DNA of 64,000 bases. Origin: Polytrichum commune (lineage: Eukaryota; Streptophyta; Polytrichopsida; Polytrichales; Polytrichaceae). Shown in pieces: positions 48,025-60,949 of the stretch. A model generated the notes under the pieces. That model did no database searches. It was not told the origin of the DNA and saw only the letters and a list, made by a program, of their open reading frames with translations. Location: the NCBI GenBank assembly GCA_950295325.1, contig OX485803.1, positions 3,038,001-3,102,000 of the forward strand. Direction: 5' to 3'. The translations under genes and the position numbers were made by a program. Numbering within the stretch: the first letter of the stretch is position 1; the number at the start of each line of letters is the position of its first letter.

Positions 48025-50799
48025 TTTGTGTGATCCACTAGATGGGAATAACTCAAAAGATGAACATCTCCACAAACTCTTGTGCCAAAATGCGCAAACC
48101 ATGATAGGCTAGCTAGCCACCTTGCATTTGGAGTATGTAAATTATCCCATAGTTCTAACCACATGTATGCAAAGATTTCCTTGACAACCTTAGAATGCCC
48201 AAATGTTAGAGTGAACAGTTGATGTGAGCACAAAGACCATTCTTACATGAACATCCAAAAAGCATTTCACTCTACCAAAATAAACATCTTTGATGTTCAT
48301 GCAAACTTTTTATTTGAAGCGACAACTCTTGATTGGAGCCAACACCCTCACATGAGTTCCCAACACAACAAAAACATGACCACTTCCCACTTTGTCGTAT
48401 TTTTACACATTCTAATCATCTACAAATTGCATGGCTCATGTGTCTATGCATAGATATCCATGTTGACTTGATGTTTATAGTCATTTTGATTATGGATGAA
48501 TGAGTTAGGTGAAGTTGATGTAGGGAAGAAATCATTCATCAACCAAAAATTGGTTGCTTGGAAAGTTAGGGGTTCAACATACACGTTGTCTTTTTGTAAC
48601 CACTTCTCATAGGATTCAAGACACGAAACAAGCACATAGTGTGACATGATTATCAAATCCAATTGTGCATATAGACACTTTCCTCACTATTTTCAGAGCT
48701 CATGTGAATATCATATTCATTGTCAAAATGAACATTCTCTAAGTTATTGAAGGATCATAACCCCCCCCAATTATGTTGATTGTTATGTCTAGAATGGTTA
48801 ATAAATTTTGATCAAGTAGTCCAATCTCTTTTTCAACATGTGTCTTTTTGGTGTCCATTCTTAGATCCACCCAATCACTCCCCACTCAAACATAGGTTTT
48901 CATTTAAGATGAGGCATCGAATTAGGCCCATCCACCTTAATATCTATAGATGCTCATCTCACTTTCCAAATCAACGGTGTCGTGTCGGAATGCCACGTGG
49001 ACTACATGGCTATACTCATGTGACAAGAGGAAATTAAGGTATGTGGATGCTATTTGGTTTGTTTTCATGTTCAACTTCTACCAGTTAGATTTTACACAAC
49101 GATACTTGTGTTGCAGTAGAAAATATATGTTGCAGCATCAACAAAACTCAAACTGGAAATTAGACCTCATAAATTGGTAATTGTTTCTCACAAGTACATG
49201 TTTGTTGATTTCTTAATTGAACATATAGGCCATCCCAACTGCGTTCCTAATTGTGTGGTGTGAAGTAGTTCTTAAAATTTGAAGATGTAGTCCAATCTTT
49301 TTTAAACATGTGCCTTTATGTTGTTTGATCCTTAGCGAAGCACACTCCAATCGGATATAGGTGTCTGATTAAGAAAAATATCCAAATAACATGGCATATC
49401 TTATTTGCATACAAGCATACCAAGCATTCATCCAACATAAATATCATAAAATAGTATGTCGCCTAGAGGTTAGTTGTTTAGTTGATTTGACACTAGAATT
49501 AGCTTCAAAGAACTTGAATCGATCTAGTCCATCGAATCAACCACAAACAAATAACAGTCAAGTTTTTAACTTGGATGGATGAAAGGTACATTCATATGCA
49601 ATAATATCCCCTCACCAAGGAATACACTGTAGATATATCTACAAAGTACAATAGCATGTTGCAGATATGTAACATGGGTGAGGTTTCATGACGCCTACTG
49701 GGGGGGGAGTGAAAACGCTCAAAGACATTGTCTACATCGATGGTTTTATATTTAGTCAAATTGAATCCTAAATCAATATCAAAGATTCCAATTTAGTCTA
49801 GCAAAACCCAATGGAAATGTTATATAAACAAGCTTGGGAGGAACACCCCTATTGGGAGACACAATCCCCAATAGGGGTGTTGTCAACCGAAATCCACACA
49901 ACAACACCAGGCCACCCACCTGCACATGTAAATCATATGAATCCTTACCCACGTATTAATTGCATCATCCACGTAGCAAGGATAAAGATGTGATCGTTTT
50001 TTGGTGATATTTATCAACATCCAACATGATTGTTGTTTAACACATTATTCAATTTATTGGCTTTGTCTTGGAGAAAAGCTCTTAGTGTTATTAAAATTTT
50101 GGCCCATAACTTATTTTTTCCCCTTGGATGGATGTGAATGTGTGCGAGTGGATGACGATCAAGACACGTGGCATAATACATAGAAATGTATACTTGCCTT
50201 TAGCTTCTATATCTTAAGATATGATTAAGATGATGCATGCTCTACAATTACCTTCCCTTTGTCATCATCTATGGATGCAAAATCGAAGCATGGTCATCAA
50301 GAGCATTCAAGACTTATGTGATTTAGGGCCATAATTATACCAATAGGTACATCTAAGTTGATCTTTGAGAAGTTATGTGTAAGCATTTTGAACCCACCAC
50401 AACAACACCTGACAACAATATTAATGAAGATCCACAAAAGCTTATTGGACATATCCTAAAGCAATATTCCATGCTCACAAACTACCAACAATGCTTACTA
50501 ATGTCAAACATTTTCATTCACTTCAATACACTCAAACACAACAAATTCTAACCAAACATATATCAATCCATTACATGCATAAACACCTTGATTGTTTGTT
50601 AAACGGACCATGTCTTAAGGCAAGTCCTCACTTCCACTTTGGTGGTTGGCACTTTGGTGGTGGATATGGATGTGAAGTGATTTAACACTACTAAATGTGA
50701 ATGTAGGCAACGAATGTGTATTAGCCAGTGGCCTATCGCTAAGCAATTGTTGCTTGAGCTAAAAGTGGTTTGTACCACTACAACCTTTCATTCTTGAGT

Positions 50800-50935
50800 G
50801 GTTTTGCAATGAGTTGTTTGGTTGTTATATAACATTAACACGAGCATTAACATCTTTGCTTGGTGACAAATTACATTAATAGTAAATGTTATAGCATTTT
50901 GTAACTCCAAATAGTAAGTGACACTAAATATAATA
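50800..50935. mobile_element. partial MITE family 5-like, copy 3
   Basis: The right end TAACTCCAAATAGTAAGTGA and the preceding interior (AACATCTTTGCTTGGTGACA, AATGTTATAGCATTTTG) match 40233-40411. No matching left end was found, so the copy is probably truncated. Confidence 0.6.
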
Positions 50936-51057
50936 TAGTGTAGTCATAACATCGTAATTTCATTCTCCCACTACATAGTGAACTCACTTGTTGCTCTACC
51001 TTAAGGCATATTAAGGTAGATGTGCCAAAATCCAACACATCAATAATATAGACACGT

Positions 51058-51300
51058 GCTTGAAAGGGATTGATCTACCTAGTCAAAACATGCTAACCAT
51101 TTCAGGCTTAATAATCAAAATGATTGGGAGGAACTCTATGACCACCTGATGAGCACGAGAATCTTCACTATATTTAATGGATAGGATATTCGTATGATAT
51201 CTAGAAGTTATGAGGCAAATGGCCATGAACATGATTTGAATTTGCTCATCATCTCACACTAATTGCGTATTGCACGTCTTACAAGAAGTGGGTGCAAAGA
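51058..51300. repeat. dispersed repeat family B, copy 2
   Basis: Matches 12660-12990 in block order (CCTGATGAGCACGAGAATCT, GGATATTCGTATGA, AAGTTATGAGGCAAATGGCC, TCTCACACTAAT). No inverted ends seen. Confidence 0.5.
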
Positions 51301-52064
51301 GAAAAGCATCCATTTAAGGCACATCTACCTTACTCTATCATCTCCTTGAACCTATAAAACCTCTAACCATTAGGTTCACAAAAAAATATCACGCCATGTT
51401 TTAAGACATGCCATTGCACCCACTTTTGTGTTTTTTTCCCTTTGCCCTTAGCCTTGAGTCACGAGCTCCATAAAATAAATATTAGTTGCTCCTATATTGA
51501 ATTATACAACCCTAAGACTACACTAAATATTCCTATTATTATGGGTCATAATAGTTTTCTAGAGCCCATGATAATTTTCATAATGAGAATTAATATGGGC
51601 CACACCCCCACTAATTTTATAGTAGAGAATTAGCATGGGTCACAATAATTGTATTTTAAAATTAGTGTGGGTGATAATTTTAGTTTGTGCTACTTTTGTC
51701 CTATAACTAGAATTCAATGCATTGGGCGGAAGTCTTCATGAAGACTTGGGTAAAGACCTAAGGTCTTGGATCCGCGTTTATTCCACCTTGACTAGAAAAT
51801 TAGTGTGACCCACACTAATTGTTTTCATGATAAATTTCCACCCACAGTAATAGGACTATTTATTGTACTTACCATAACATAGTAAATTTCCCAGTTTGCC
51901 CTTTTGTTGAGAAATGAGATAGTCAATCTATGTAAATGCAGCTGAAGGTGGTACCAAGTGCATATCGACACATTTATAAATGTGCTTCAAGTGCCAACTT
52001 CTCTTAATTGTATTTGTGAAATATTCAATGTCACTCAACTCAATCTTCACATATATGATTCCCA

Positions 52065-53050
52065 TCAATGCAAAACCACATCACCCTGTACAATGTTGAC
52101 AAAAGGAGAATCTTGACAATTCACAAATTTACAAAAGAAAAGAGCATCCAAAGAGAATGATCCATAATACTTGCTCACAGTCCATCTTTGAACTTCAAAA
52201 TAGAGATGGTTATGCACAAAATATTCTGGCCAACGTTCATTACAATCACCTCCTGAAGTATCTTCAACCGTCCACTGACTGCCTTTGAGGCCACAGTGGG
52301 ATCTACAGAAACTTCTAAACCTTAACCACTCAACCCCAACTTCCTTTGCATACAGATGTGGAACATGTATCAAACGTCTTCTGTAAACAGAGGGCACACA
52401 CACTTACAATTAGATCGGAAAGTTCTGGCTATTTCTTTCAGCATGTTTGCCACCCGCCCTGGCTTCAATATTGCTCACGTATAGATGCAGCTTCGTTGCT
52501 GTACACTTTGAAATGCCAGAGATACATCAACACATACACTCCTCTTCATTTTCAAGTGTAGTGATTGAAACCCTCCCCTAAATATTCGCAAAATTGTATG
52601 CAGATTGAGCCTCTTTACACTCAGAATACCATTACCCCAGAATGATGGGTGGTGCAGCAAGCCAACCTGCTCTCTCTCATAATACACTAGATATCTGTTC
52701 AAGTAACCTGCAGTTTAGTAACCCTAGTTTGGGTTACCAAGTGCATTGTAGCACCTGTATCTACAGCATTCTCCCACACAACCTTGGCGATGGAACCACA
52801 ACAGTCTCTACAGCACAAGGACTTCTTATGTGTGGAATTGGAGATTTCTGGTTGTTGTGCCCTTGTGTGGGGTGCATGAAATAGAGTGCACCTTCAAATA
52901 AGCATCTAGAGACTTTTCTTGATGCAGATGCTTGGAACAACACTTCCATTGACCATCTCCGAAGCCAAGTTGTGGGACATCCAACAGTCTTGCCATACAT
53001 ACGGAAGATGTTATGAACAAGATTGGGATCTATGCCGGTGAAGAAAGATG
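52065..53050 (-). other. possible downstream exons or 3' UTR of the membrane protein gene
   Basis: Minus-strand open frames at 52065-52403 and 52761-53183 have coding-like composition (Trp- and Cys-containing, few low-complexity runs) but no domain I know. They may be 3' UTR, extra exons or another small gene. I could not choose from splice signals alone. Confidence 0.3.
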
Positions 53051-53073
53051 ATGTTGCACTTACCAATGCAAAC

Positions 53074-53659
53074 TCAGTCAAAAGAATTTCCTGCCACCCA
53101 TTTTGATGTGCCGAGCACCCAAGGAAGAAACAAGCAGAGTGTGAAAAAGGCTGCCACCACCAAGTTCCCTTCAAGCACTGCACTCTTCAATGTGGACCAC
53201 GACATCTCCTTGGCGAGATCACTGGCGTTGCGAATCAACCTCTCGTGCCGCTTGCTCCCCCAGCGTATGCCAAACAAGTAGTACAACACGACAGCGGTGA
53301 TCCATGTCATGATCAAGCTTGGGATCATGCAAGCAAAGACAGTGACAATGACAAACAATGTAATTTCCGCTCCAAGGAGAAGGTAGGCTTTCACCACGGG
53401 CCAGTTGGAAGGGTCTGTGCCACTCCCACTTGGGGGTCGCCACTGGTGTATTGAGCTAATGGTGCGCATCATGCACCATAGGAGGCCTCCCAAGAGCACA
53501 CACATGCAAATCACAATACTAGTCTTTCGAATGATATTTGTCAATGGTGGAAGCCTGGAAGGCCCTGCTGATTTTTCGGCCTTCTCAGGTGGTCCAAAGC
53601 GATGGTGGAAATACGGATTCAGGTTGTCCAGTTGAAAGTCGAACTTGTCACTGCGGGTC
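53074..53659 (-). CDS. unrecognised multi-pass membrane protein (3' coding exon)
   Basis: I do not recognise the family. The acceptor TCTGTGCAG ends at 53660, giving an exon that begins TRSDKFDFQLDNLNPYFHHR and runs about 195 residues to a stop at 53074. An in-frame Met lies 6 residues upstream of the acceptor, but the acceptor suggests upstream exons. About four membrane spans are visible: SIVICMCVLLGGLLWCMM, AYLLLGAEITLFVIVTVFAC, MTWITAVVLYYLFGI and GNLVVAAFFTLCLFLPWVL. A basic loop (IRWGSKRHERLIRNASDLAK) sits between spans 3 and 4. A GT at 53097, just after TSKW, and a strong GTAAGT at about 53063 leave open a further 3' exon in 52700-53050. That region has two open minus-strand frames, neither with a motif. 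A possible 5' exon is at 56226-56320. Confidence 0.6.
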
Positions 53660-54559
53660 CTGCACAGATGGGACATGGATTAGCATGACTGGCCCCAACC
53701 TTCATACAAACATAGAGAATCTGTAGCAGACAATGAAATCATGTCCGTAGGTAATGCTGTCAGAATTGGCTACTGGAGATCACCAGGTTCCCCTGTGACG
53801 AGGGTTCTTTTGAACATCCAACTTCTGCACAAACTATAACAAGTGCAGGGACAGAACTGGACCGTGCAGTTGGATTGCAACCATCACAACAACGTGTGAT
53901 GATGCACAGACGGGACATGGACCACTATGACTGACCCATAAAAAGAGAGAATTTGTCGTAGACCACTAAAGAAAAACGCAAAATGTGTCTATGATGTCAA
54001 ATTTGTCTACAGCAAAACGACAGATTCCCATGTGATGAAGGTTCTTTTAAATTTCTGCACAAACTATAGTAGGTACCTAAACAAAAGTGGACCAGGCAGT
54101 TAGATTGCAAAAATCACAAACTAACAAGGTGTGTCAATGCCATCACACCCTGCAATTGCCACACAAAGATTTTTGAGTTGTCATGTACAAAAATGGCACT
54201 CCTAGCTCATGAGGTAGCTCAGGATTTTGACCAAGACCTTGTCAAAAATGATGAAGAGCTTGTCATAGTCATTCCACAATGGGATCCATCAAGGCATTAT
54301 CTAAGGTTTGTAAGCCCACTAGAAAGTTCAAGCTCTCAAATTGAAAGCTCAAGTGTAAAGTGGACTTGAGTGAACAAACATGAGTAAGATGCTCCCCACC
54401 AATGAGAAGGCTCCTTTCTTCAGGCTCTCTATCTCTCCAGGGTAATGAGGGCCTAAGAGTGTGCAACAGGCTTTACAAATGAGGAGGCACTCGAGACAAG
54501 TTAACTATTCATGGCTCCAAGACAGGGAAACTATACTTTAGGTCATTGTCTACACAATC

Positions 54560-55280
54560 CGAAGGCCAAAAATATATCACAAAACACATGTAATCCATAA
54601 GTGATCTTTTTTATTTGAGAGAAAGAGATAGAATGCTGACAGAAGACGAGGACGACTAAGAGGTTCACTACCAATCAATCATGCACTACAAATCCATTGG
54701 ATGAAAGAAATATCAAGACAGGGATTACAGTGCTCTCACTCTCTCGTCAAAAACTATATCACAAAACATATGTAATACTATACACGGTACTTTCTTGTTT
54801 GAGAGAAGGAGACAGAATGCTGACAGACGACAAAGACAACCAAGAGGTTCACTGTCAATCAACAATGCAATACCGATAGAAGTGAAGGAAGAAATATCAA
54901 GACAGGAATTATGGTGGTCCCACTCTCTTATGTCAAAAATCACAAAACACATGTATTTCCACAAGTAATTGTTTCTTGTTTGAAAGACTGTGACAGAATG
55001 ATGAAAGAATACGAGGACGACCAAGAGGTTCACTATCAACTGTGCAACATAAGTAAATGTGAAGGAAGAAGTATCAAGACAGGGATTATGGTGTTCTCAC
55101 TCACTCATGTCAAAAACTTCATCACAAAACGCATGTAATTTCATAGGTGATTCTTTCTTGTTTAAGAGAAAGAGACAGAATGCTGAAAGACGACGAGGAC
55201 GTCCAAGAGGTTCACTATCAATCAACCATGCAACACAAATAAAGGTAAAGGAAGAAGTATCAAGACAGGGAGGAAGTGTG
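54560..55280. repeat. 182-bp tandem repeat, four units
   Basis: The landmark AAGAGGTTCACT recurs at 54658, 54842, 55023 and 55205 (spacing 184, 181, 182). Each unit includes ATCACAAAAC(A/G)CATGTAAT, a GAGA(A/G)AGAGACAGAATGCTGA-like block, GACGAGGACG, and AAGAAATATCAAGACAGG. Units are moderately diverged and include small indels. It lies upstream (5') of the membrane protein exon, within its possible first intron or promoter. Confidence 0.85.
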
Positions 55281-56225
55281 TGTGTTCTCACTCTCTCATC
55301 TCCTTATCCCAGCCGTTGCCATTGCTGTTGCCATTGCCGCTACCTTCTTGCGAAATGTTCGCCATGTCTTCCCAATCGCACCAAATCTAAACAAAGCTCG
55401 CGCGTCTGACCGACTTCACTATTCTTGAGCTTGAGACTCCCTCTTACACAACCACCACCCAATATCACTGTCTCCAAATTACTCCGCCACGTGAAGGTGT
55501 TGAATATAAGTCACAACCGTTTCTGAGTCCCCCACAACCTCCACTACGCTTGGAGTGATGTTTCTCGGATGAAGTCTACGTGTCAAATTTTGTTGGTATA
55601 ACGCAGCCTTGAAAATTCGGTATGCAAAATGAATCGGGATTCAGCACCAAACAGGAGGGACTGGCGGAATAGGAAATCGAGCTGAATCTCTGCATACCTC
55701 TATCCTACTTCGAAGCTTGTTTTGTATATGGAGGAGTTCAGATTTCTAGAGACTCCCCTCTCAAGCTTCCTGTCTTCACTCAAATTTTAAGAATGATTCC
55801 CTCTTCACCGACCTTACAAGATTCGGGTGTGTACACTTGAGACAGAGAGATGAAATAGGTAAGGAAAGCGAATAGAAGCCTTGGAAACAGACAACAAAGA
55901 CAACAAAGAAGCTCAATGCTCCCAGTGCTCCTCTTCCCTCATTCAAAATGGCTCAGCTATGAGCACCGAAACCTGTCCACGAATAAGTCAAGTCCGGCCG
56001 GCAAGATGACGCAAGAATGAAATATCGCAGCTACTGAGAAAAAGATTCGACGGGGGCTAAAATTCGGCTTGAACCCTCATAACCAGAATTGGTGGGCTTG
56101 AACTCTCATAACACAGACTCTCGCATAAATGGATAGCGGCACGGTTGTGGCAGGTTCGTCTCAACCATTTACCGAGGAAAGGAACTGCACTCTATCATGA
56201 AGCAGTTTTTTACTTGTTTCTTCAC

Positions 56226-56320
56226 ACCTCTAACTGCTCCTGCCACTGCCTCAGAAGACTCGGGGTTCCTTGCCTCTTGTAACAAAATCGAGCTAAACAG
56301 GATCGTTGTAGACACTCCAT
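56226..56320 (-). CDS. possible first coding exon of the membrane protein gene
   Basis: An ATG at 56320 opens MECLQRSCLARFCYKRQGTP and continues to QWQEQLEV. A GT/GTGAAG donor at 56226 leaves phase 2, which fits the phase needed by the 53659 acceptor. The joined intron would be about 2.6 kb and contain the 182-bp repeat. The phase match alone is weak support, and the exon has no motif. Confidence 0.2.
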
Positions 56321-56899
56321 TACCGATTTTTTATGAGGCGAACCCCGACGTTGTCTGCACAAAAACAGAAACAGAGCAAACGGAACTGCGTTCAGGTCAA
56401 GTGGTGGAAAACCTCCAGTAGACGCAAACTGTGTAAAATCTGAGCCTATCACACCATACCCCACAAGGAATTCGGCAAAAAGGGCAGCCAGCAGACCGAA
56501 ACAACACAAAATATTAGTGTAAGTAAGAATAGGGCACGAGTCGGCCGGCGCTTCGCACCTAACTTACCCGACTGAAATCCGAGTTGAATGCTCCCCACAT
56601 TAAAAATAAAAAAATAAAAAACTAAGCCCGCCACTCTTAAAAATGAGAAGAAGACATGAGGGAGGATGAGATGAAATGTGGAAAGGTTCAAAGCAGAATT
56701 GAGGAACGAGCAGGATTCTCAGTATAGTAGCCTCTTTACCGACAGAAACACAACAGTTGAATACTCTGAGATTCCTCTCAATGATCCTACACAAGGAGCT
56801 ATAGCTAAGGTTATTGGAAATACTTAAATCCACATAGACAAGGAAGACAATGAATCTCCAGAATTGAGTATAGAATCGGAGAAGGCATAGAGGAAGACT

Positions 56900-57135
56900 C
56901 CTCGCACATCACACATCACACATCACACATACAATCTCATGTCATGGTCATGGACCCCAACAACATTTCCTAAGCCCACAAAAGCTACTCAGAGGACACC
57001 ACCATGGCAAGTAAACCCTTTAAAAAAAATGGGGAAAAAAAAATGGAAAAAAAGGCTTACCCTCTGCGGGTTCTTTCTTCGAAATCAGGCTGTCACCCCA
57101 ATTTCTTGAGAAAGAGAGAGAGAGAGAGAGAAAGC
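56900..57135. repeat. microsatellites (CACAT)n and (AG)n
   Basis: An imperfect CACATCACACAT run lies at about 56905-56932 and an (AG)n run at about 57112-57131. On the minus strand the latter is a CT tract, common in plant 5' leaders, and might mark a transcription start of the minus-strand gene. Confidence 0.6.
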
Positions 57136-57612
57136 TGTATTAAATCAGGGAGGCACAGTGCGGAACGAACGACGCGTCAAAGTGAGTGAGTGTGGATCTT
57201 GGAACTCTTTTCCCCCCACCCAAATTCAGCACTGGATCCAGCGCTACCGGTGATTCGAACCTCCCGACAAGCTTCGTGAGAACACACAATTGAAGGTCAC
57301 TGGAGGTCGATTGCGAAGTCGACCAAGTGAAGCCTGAGTCAAGTGCGCGGAAAGGCGAGACGAAGTTGCCGACGAGGCAATGGACCTTGACACGTGGTGT
57401 GCCAGCTAGACATATTTCCTCGTCCATCTCATGGAGTCTCGCGACGTGGCCATGACTCTAGTCGCCCCCCCCCCTAGGCACCTGTCGGAAGCTCCCTTGC
57501 CGGGCAGAGAACCCTCCTTCCCATGTCGAAGCACCCTTAACAAACTTATCTTCATTTTTCTTCAACTTCCTTCCTTTTCCTCAGGGGCCATCATATGTAC
57601 TCCACTGATTAT

Positions 57613-57714
57613 CCCCATTATTAGTGTGTGTTACTATTCGGAATTACACAGTTCCATTCTCATTAAATAGTCATAGCACTGCGTAACTCTGAATAATAAT
57701 ACGCACTAATTAGG
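57613..57714. mobile_element. MITE family 5, copy 4
   Basis: The left end CCCCATTATTAGTGTGTGTT is mirrored by ACGCACTAATTAGGG at the right. Inner GTTACTATTCGGAATTAC pairs with GTAACTCTGAATAATAAT. It is 102 bp, non-coding, and a close relative of 30482-30590. Confidence 0.7.
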
Positions 57715-60668
57715 GTAATCAATGTAGAATACCTCGACCCGACTAAAAGCACCATAGTTGTCTTCTTATGATGTAATAAGGTACGACTCCACATGCCATC
57801 TCTGGCCATTGGATTGGGTTGGGGAAGTTGTGAATTGTTTCATCCGGGTGGCAACTACGAATCATGAAAACTGTCATTTAAAGTTTCAAAGTCAGAAATG
57901 AGATACGAAAGTTGTAAGAGCCAGATGAATTGAAGCTCTATTGGCTGACTTAAGTGAGGTCCTCCCGATCGTGTTAACTATTGGACCCATTAAAAAGGTC
58001 AATGTATAATGTATGCATAGTCCAATTTTCATGGTAGAACATATCTCTATGATGTCCGTTTTCAACTAGACACTTTATCAATTATCATCCATATGTAAGT
58101 GTTCAAATCATGGGGAGTGACCGCATATATAAGGCGGGGACGGTAATTATTTGCTCTTCGTGACGTGTGTTGTCATTAAATGGTGCGTGGGCCTTTCACG
58201 AGGGTCACCGTCCCACTATTACACTTGTTTTTTTACATACAAAGGGTGGTTGGGGACATAATATGATGGTATGCTAAGATTTTAAATCGTAGCTTGTTGG
58301 ATGCACAAAGGCAAAGGCAATAATTGGGCACTACATTGGCACCATCCCTCATGCGACCCCTTACCAAGAAATATGTACCAAACCTCATGTGAATTTTGTT
58401 ATCTCAAAACTTATCATCCAAGGTATTTACTAACCTAGTCCAAGATGACCCTAAACTACCTGGTCATAGTGGAGAGGTACTGGTACCCATTTCCGAATGG
58501 AGTGGTTGGTGGTTCCATTTCCACTATGAAATCTACTCTCGACTTGATGGGAAAAAAAAGTAGCTAGTCAAGTAGGAAGCCAAGAGTATTTCAATTTCAA
58601 ATAGAATTATATGATTGCAAAGAGCATATGAATTATCCAAATTGACGATTTTCAAAGGAAGGTGTTGAAAATACCATGGGTAGGTCACTCTATGGGATTT
58701 ACGTGCACCATGTGCAATGGAAGGGTATTTGTTTAGGGGTTATTTACTTCCAAGACATTAATTAAAGATTCCCTATAATTACTTAATTTTCTATAACGGC
58801 CTATTTGTTTGCACCCTCCCATTACTTATATTTCCCATGTGAATGCAAATTATTGAGTCTACATTCCTTCTAAGTAAGAAAAAGTCACCCATGTCCATAC
58901 ATACTATTGCAAACATGGATCATGAAGTCATGCACTTCATTGGGAGTTCAGACAAAATACAACCGCATCACACTTGCATATCATTCACAGTCATATCAAC
59001 AACTCAAATATCATACCACCTATGCAATTCAAAAGTGCTAGTGCATTCACCAAAAATTTAAATGATCGTGTGCTACGAAACACAACACCCGCTCCATAGG
59101 AGTTTGCGCATGAGCACAAAGAAAATCCTATATGGATACAAAAAAAATGACAACCTCAAAACTTGACAACCTCTTGCGAATTCAAAATCCCTTAGCTCCC
59201 AATTACTGATCATACTAAACATTAACCCTAGGATCCTAAACTTCAACCCCTACATTGATTCTACTAAAAGTAATGGCCCACATTTTGTACCTATATACTT
59301 TACTTATAATGGGATTATCTACTTTTAATGGACCTTCATTATTGGAATTCCTCTATAATTAGATCTCAAATAGATTTAATCCTCCCTACATTAAGCCGCA
59401 CATCGTTTGTAGAATGCACTAAGTGACCCGCTTGTGGAAAATGATGAGCGATACTTAAATGGGAAAATGTTGCTAAGTGCCAATAGAAAAAGCAACACAA
59501 TGATAGACCTTTTATGACTTGGACAATCATCTAGGCAAATGGCATTTGCCACTTCAACATTATGTTAATAATGTAGCAAGACTTAGTAGTCATGCATAAG
59601 TTGTCATTACCAAGTCATACTTTAAGGGGTTTTGAATGTATGGTTGTGGTATATAGTAGTGGTTTTAGGTTTATGACATCATGTAATTATAATAGTCATG
59701 TATAGTGTTGATTTTGTTTAGACCTGTCTTGAGAAACTTATATTCTCTTTCGATGATATGTTATTCTTGAGTCATTTACGTCATATTAAAAGCTCATTAG
59801 GAAGAAACTGCAATAGGAAGAAACATGTCTTACAAAATCATCCATGCTATTGGATGAAAATGAAATATTTCCATTCATCCATCTATACCCTCATACATTG
59901 AACTGATTGGCACACGTAGGTATGTTCTCCCTCCCTTTCTTCTTTCATCTTTGCTTATTCTTCAACTTTGAGAAACTATGAGCAATAATCAGACCCGTGT
60001 GTTTTTTTTATACACATGAACGACTCTCGTATTTTATTAGGGTTTTTGTTTTCCCTAAAAATGTTTAAACAACTATCTCAAATGGATCAAAAGGTGGCAT
60101 GTGCTTGATCTCACGTTGTTCTCCAACTTTCCTAAGTGACTAACCCGAGGTTACAATGAGATTGGACTATGTGCTAAAAATATAGACGCAGTTCAAGGTT
60201 CAATAGTGAGCATCATTAGATGGACCTATGCGATCGTTTGAAAAGTAAGAAACAACTCACTTTATGCTCTCAATTTTTTAAATTATCCACTTTCATTATG
60301 TAACTCGGGTGACAATCCTTGTGAATCACAATTGCTACGACCTAACAACTAGAAATGCATTTGACGTCATATGTCATGCCCACAACAAGACCACATGCCT
60401 TAGGTAGGGTGGATAGATTTGTTACATGCAACATAGCTAAGTTCAAAGTGGTGGTAATCAATCACAAATATCCTAAATTTACGTCATCAAATGACATACT
60501 ACATTCTAGAAGATATGAAACATCTTGGGAAGGGTGTGCATGATAGGCGATTCTACCTGCCAACCTAAATAGATTTTATTGTATCAAATTGAAATTGTCG
60601 AGAGAACATTCGGAAGGGCCGGGGTTGGTAAGTTGATGAAAGAAAGAGTCAACAAGTTGGTGGACTAA
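57715..60668. other. non-genic region
   Basis: No gene seen. AT-rich sequence holds a short family B match at 60157-60245 (GATTGGACTATGTGCTAAAA, TTCAATAGTGAGCA). Open frames at 58843-59061 and 60355-60543 have no motif. Confidence 0.55.
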
Positions 60669-60949
60669 GGCCGATTCCCACGAGTCCCAAGTCCTAAGTA
60701 TGATATGGATGCCTACGTGGCAACACTTTTTGGAGGTGAGGCTCGAGACTTGTGTTGAGAGTTGGGTCTAGAAAAAAACCAGACCCACCACTCAACACAT
60801 GTCCCAAGATTTTTTTGCATACACTAGTCAGATCCAATCTTAATGTTTATAAAGCATACTTTTATGGGGTTTTAAGGCTTAAAAGTTGGGACTTTGCCTC
60901 CATGTTGAAACTTCATGACATGATCGGGACCCCACGTGGACATGCCCTA
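60669..60949. mobile_element. MITE family 2, copy 2, opposite orientation
   Basis: Reverse complement of 13031-13424 in layout: GGCCGATTCCCACGAGTCCC at the left and GACCCCACGTGGACATGCCC at the right. Shared interior includes CTACGTGGCAACACTTTTTG, TGAGAGTTGGGTCTAG and AAAGTTGGGACTTTG. It is shorter than copy 1. Confidence 0.65.

Larger units (their letters stand above)
48037..52060. other. non-genic region with scattered repeats
   Basis: No gene seen. It includes a weak family A repeat (49430-49600), a partial family 5 MITE (about 50800-50935) and family B (51058-51300). The remaining frames are short and motif-free. Confidence 0.55.
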
